Below are positions 39,325 through 40,000 of a stretch of DNA of 40,000 nt, in pieces. This DNA is from Pigoraptor vietnamica (Eukaryota; Opisthokonta; Filasterea): the NCBI GenBank assembly GCA_943704525.1, contig CALSCQ010002483.1, positions 1 to 40,000 on the forward strand, given 5' to 3'. The notes below the pieces were generated by a model that saw only the letters and a program-made list of their open reading frames with translations, did no database searches and had not been told where the DNA came from. The translations under genes were made by a program, and so were the position numbers. Position 1 is the first letter of the stretch. Each line of letters opens with the position of its first letter.

Positions 39325-40000
39325 TCATTCGGCCTCTTCGTCGTCATCCTCTTCGTCGTCGTCGTCGTCATCGTCATCCTGCAGTCACATTGTGGCGTCA
39401 CGCATTTGTGCGTGCGCATTCATGCACGCACGCACGCACACATGTATGAGCACACATACACACGCACGCGTGCGCCAACACACAAAACAAGAGACCATAC
39501 GCACACATACATACACACACGCACGCAAGCACGACACACACACACACACACAAAAAAAACGCGCAGACACACGCGCGCACACATGCTCACCTCGTCTTCC
39601 CACTCGTCCTCGTCGCTCACATCTTCCCACGAGCCCTCCTCACCGTCATCGTCGTCCTCATCGTACAGCTCTGCCTCGCTGTCATCGGTGTCAAAATCCA
39701 CCGACAGAAACGACGGCGACATCGGCCGCTGTGGATACTTGTGCACATACGTCGCGTGGTCGTACGGCAAAAGCTGCGCCATCGCCTCCATGCGCCGTAC
39801 AAGCATCTTCACCCTGTCCACCGTCACGAGTGGGTTGCCGCCAACAAACTCGCTCACGAGAAACTCGATGGCCGGCATGAGGCCGCGCGCAGGGCCTTCG
39901 GGCGTAACAGCCTTCGGTGTGCAGTCGGCGATTCGCGCCCTCTGCTGCGCGCGCAACAAAGCGCCGCGGTATATGTTTGGGCCGTACTTCTGTTCGAGAT
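39325..40000 (-). CDS. Protein with highly acidic C-terminal tail (last two exons, 5' partial)
   Basis: Two exons on the minus strand, 40000-39591 and 39378-39325, separated by a CA-rich 212-bp intron; the gene continues beyond the right edge. The junction is phase 0 (GAG/GTGAGC donor; CTGCAG acceptor preceded by TGTGA). The visible part is about 154 residues. It starts with LEQKYGPNIYRGALLRAQQR, then a helical segment (VTVDRVKMLVRRMEAMAQLL), then HKYPQRPMSPSFLSVDFD. It then becomes very acidic (ELYDEDDDDGEEGSWEDVSD) and ends with a last exon coding almost only Asp and Glu before TGA. Such tails occur in histone chaperones, nucleolar proteins and many others, so the tail alone does not give a function. 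I do not recognise the family. Confidence 0.7.
39379..39590. repeat. CA/CGCA-rich intron of the acidic-tail gene
   Basis: The intron is mostly alternating CA, CGCA and CATA units on the plus strand (39420-39585), with an A8 run near 39552. Open frames through it on either strand encode only Cys/Val/Arg or His/Thr repeats and are not genes. Confidence 0.85.

Overview
This is nuclear DNA of a GC-rich, intron-rich protist. Its genes are packed closely on both strands. I could resolve 54 complete spliceosomal introns by keeping reading phase continuous across every junction; most are about 65-300 bp. The set of genes (a true integrin alpha chain, a p67phox/NoxR-type oxidase activator, the inner-kinetochore protein CENP-N and full-length SMG1), plus degenerate TTAGGG-type repeats, points to Amorphea, probably Obazoa. 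A free-living unicell such as an apusomonad (Thecamonas-like) is my first guess, but this is inference from gene content only.

Layout. 1-1859 (+): last exon of a secreted-looking protein with a saposin-B domain, cut by the left edge. 2284-14009 (-): complete SMG1, the PI3K-like kinase of nonsense-mediated mRNA decay, 5 exons and 3,762 residues. 14593-21429 (+): complete integrin alpha, 17 exons and 1,749 residues, with a seven-bladed FG-GAP propeller, a hemopexin-like insertion after blade 1, a long beta-rich stalk, one membrane helix and the GFFKR cytoplasmic motif. 21804-24125 (-): single-exon gene joining two LOTUS/OST-HTH-like domains to a HerA-like ATPase core that has lost its catalytic residues. 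24492-28591 (-): MTO1, the mitochondrial tRNA wobble-uridine modification enzyme, 15 exons. 29150-31504 (+): p67phox/NoxR homologue (TPR, activation segment, PB1), 4 exons. 31671-33679 (-): CENP-N/Chl4 homologue, 6 exons. 34089-38992 (+): unrecognised TPR protein, 12 exons. 39325-40000 (-): last two exons of a gene with a very acidic C-terminus, cut by the right edge.

The genes do not form one pathway; they are unrelated housekeeping and cell-surface functions arranged head-to-head (SMG1/integrin, MTO1/NoxR, CENP-N/TPR) and tail-to-tail, so most intergenic gaps are shared promoters or shared 3' regions. Introns and gaps hold microsatellites (CT, CA, GT), long poly-C and poly-A runs, minisatellites and small duplications, two of which copy a splice site. 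I saw no rRNA, tRNA, CRISPR, transposon or virus-derived element. The most interesting items are the hemopexin-bearing integrin alpha, the LOTUS plus dead HerA-like protein, the CENP-N and NoxR homologues in a protist, and a splice-donor preference for GTG(C/G)GT instead of GTRAGT.
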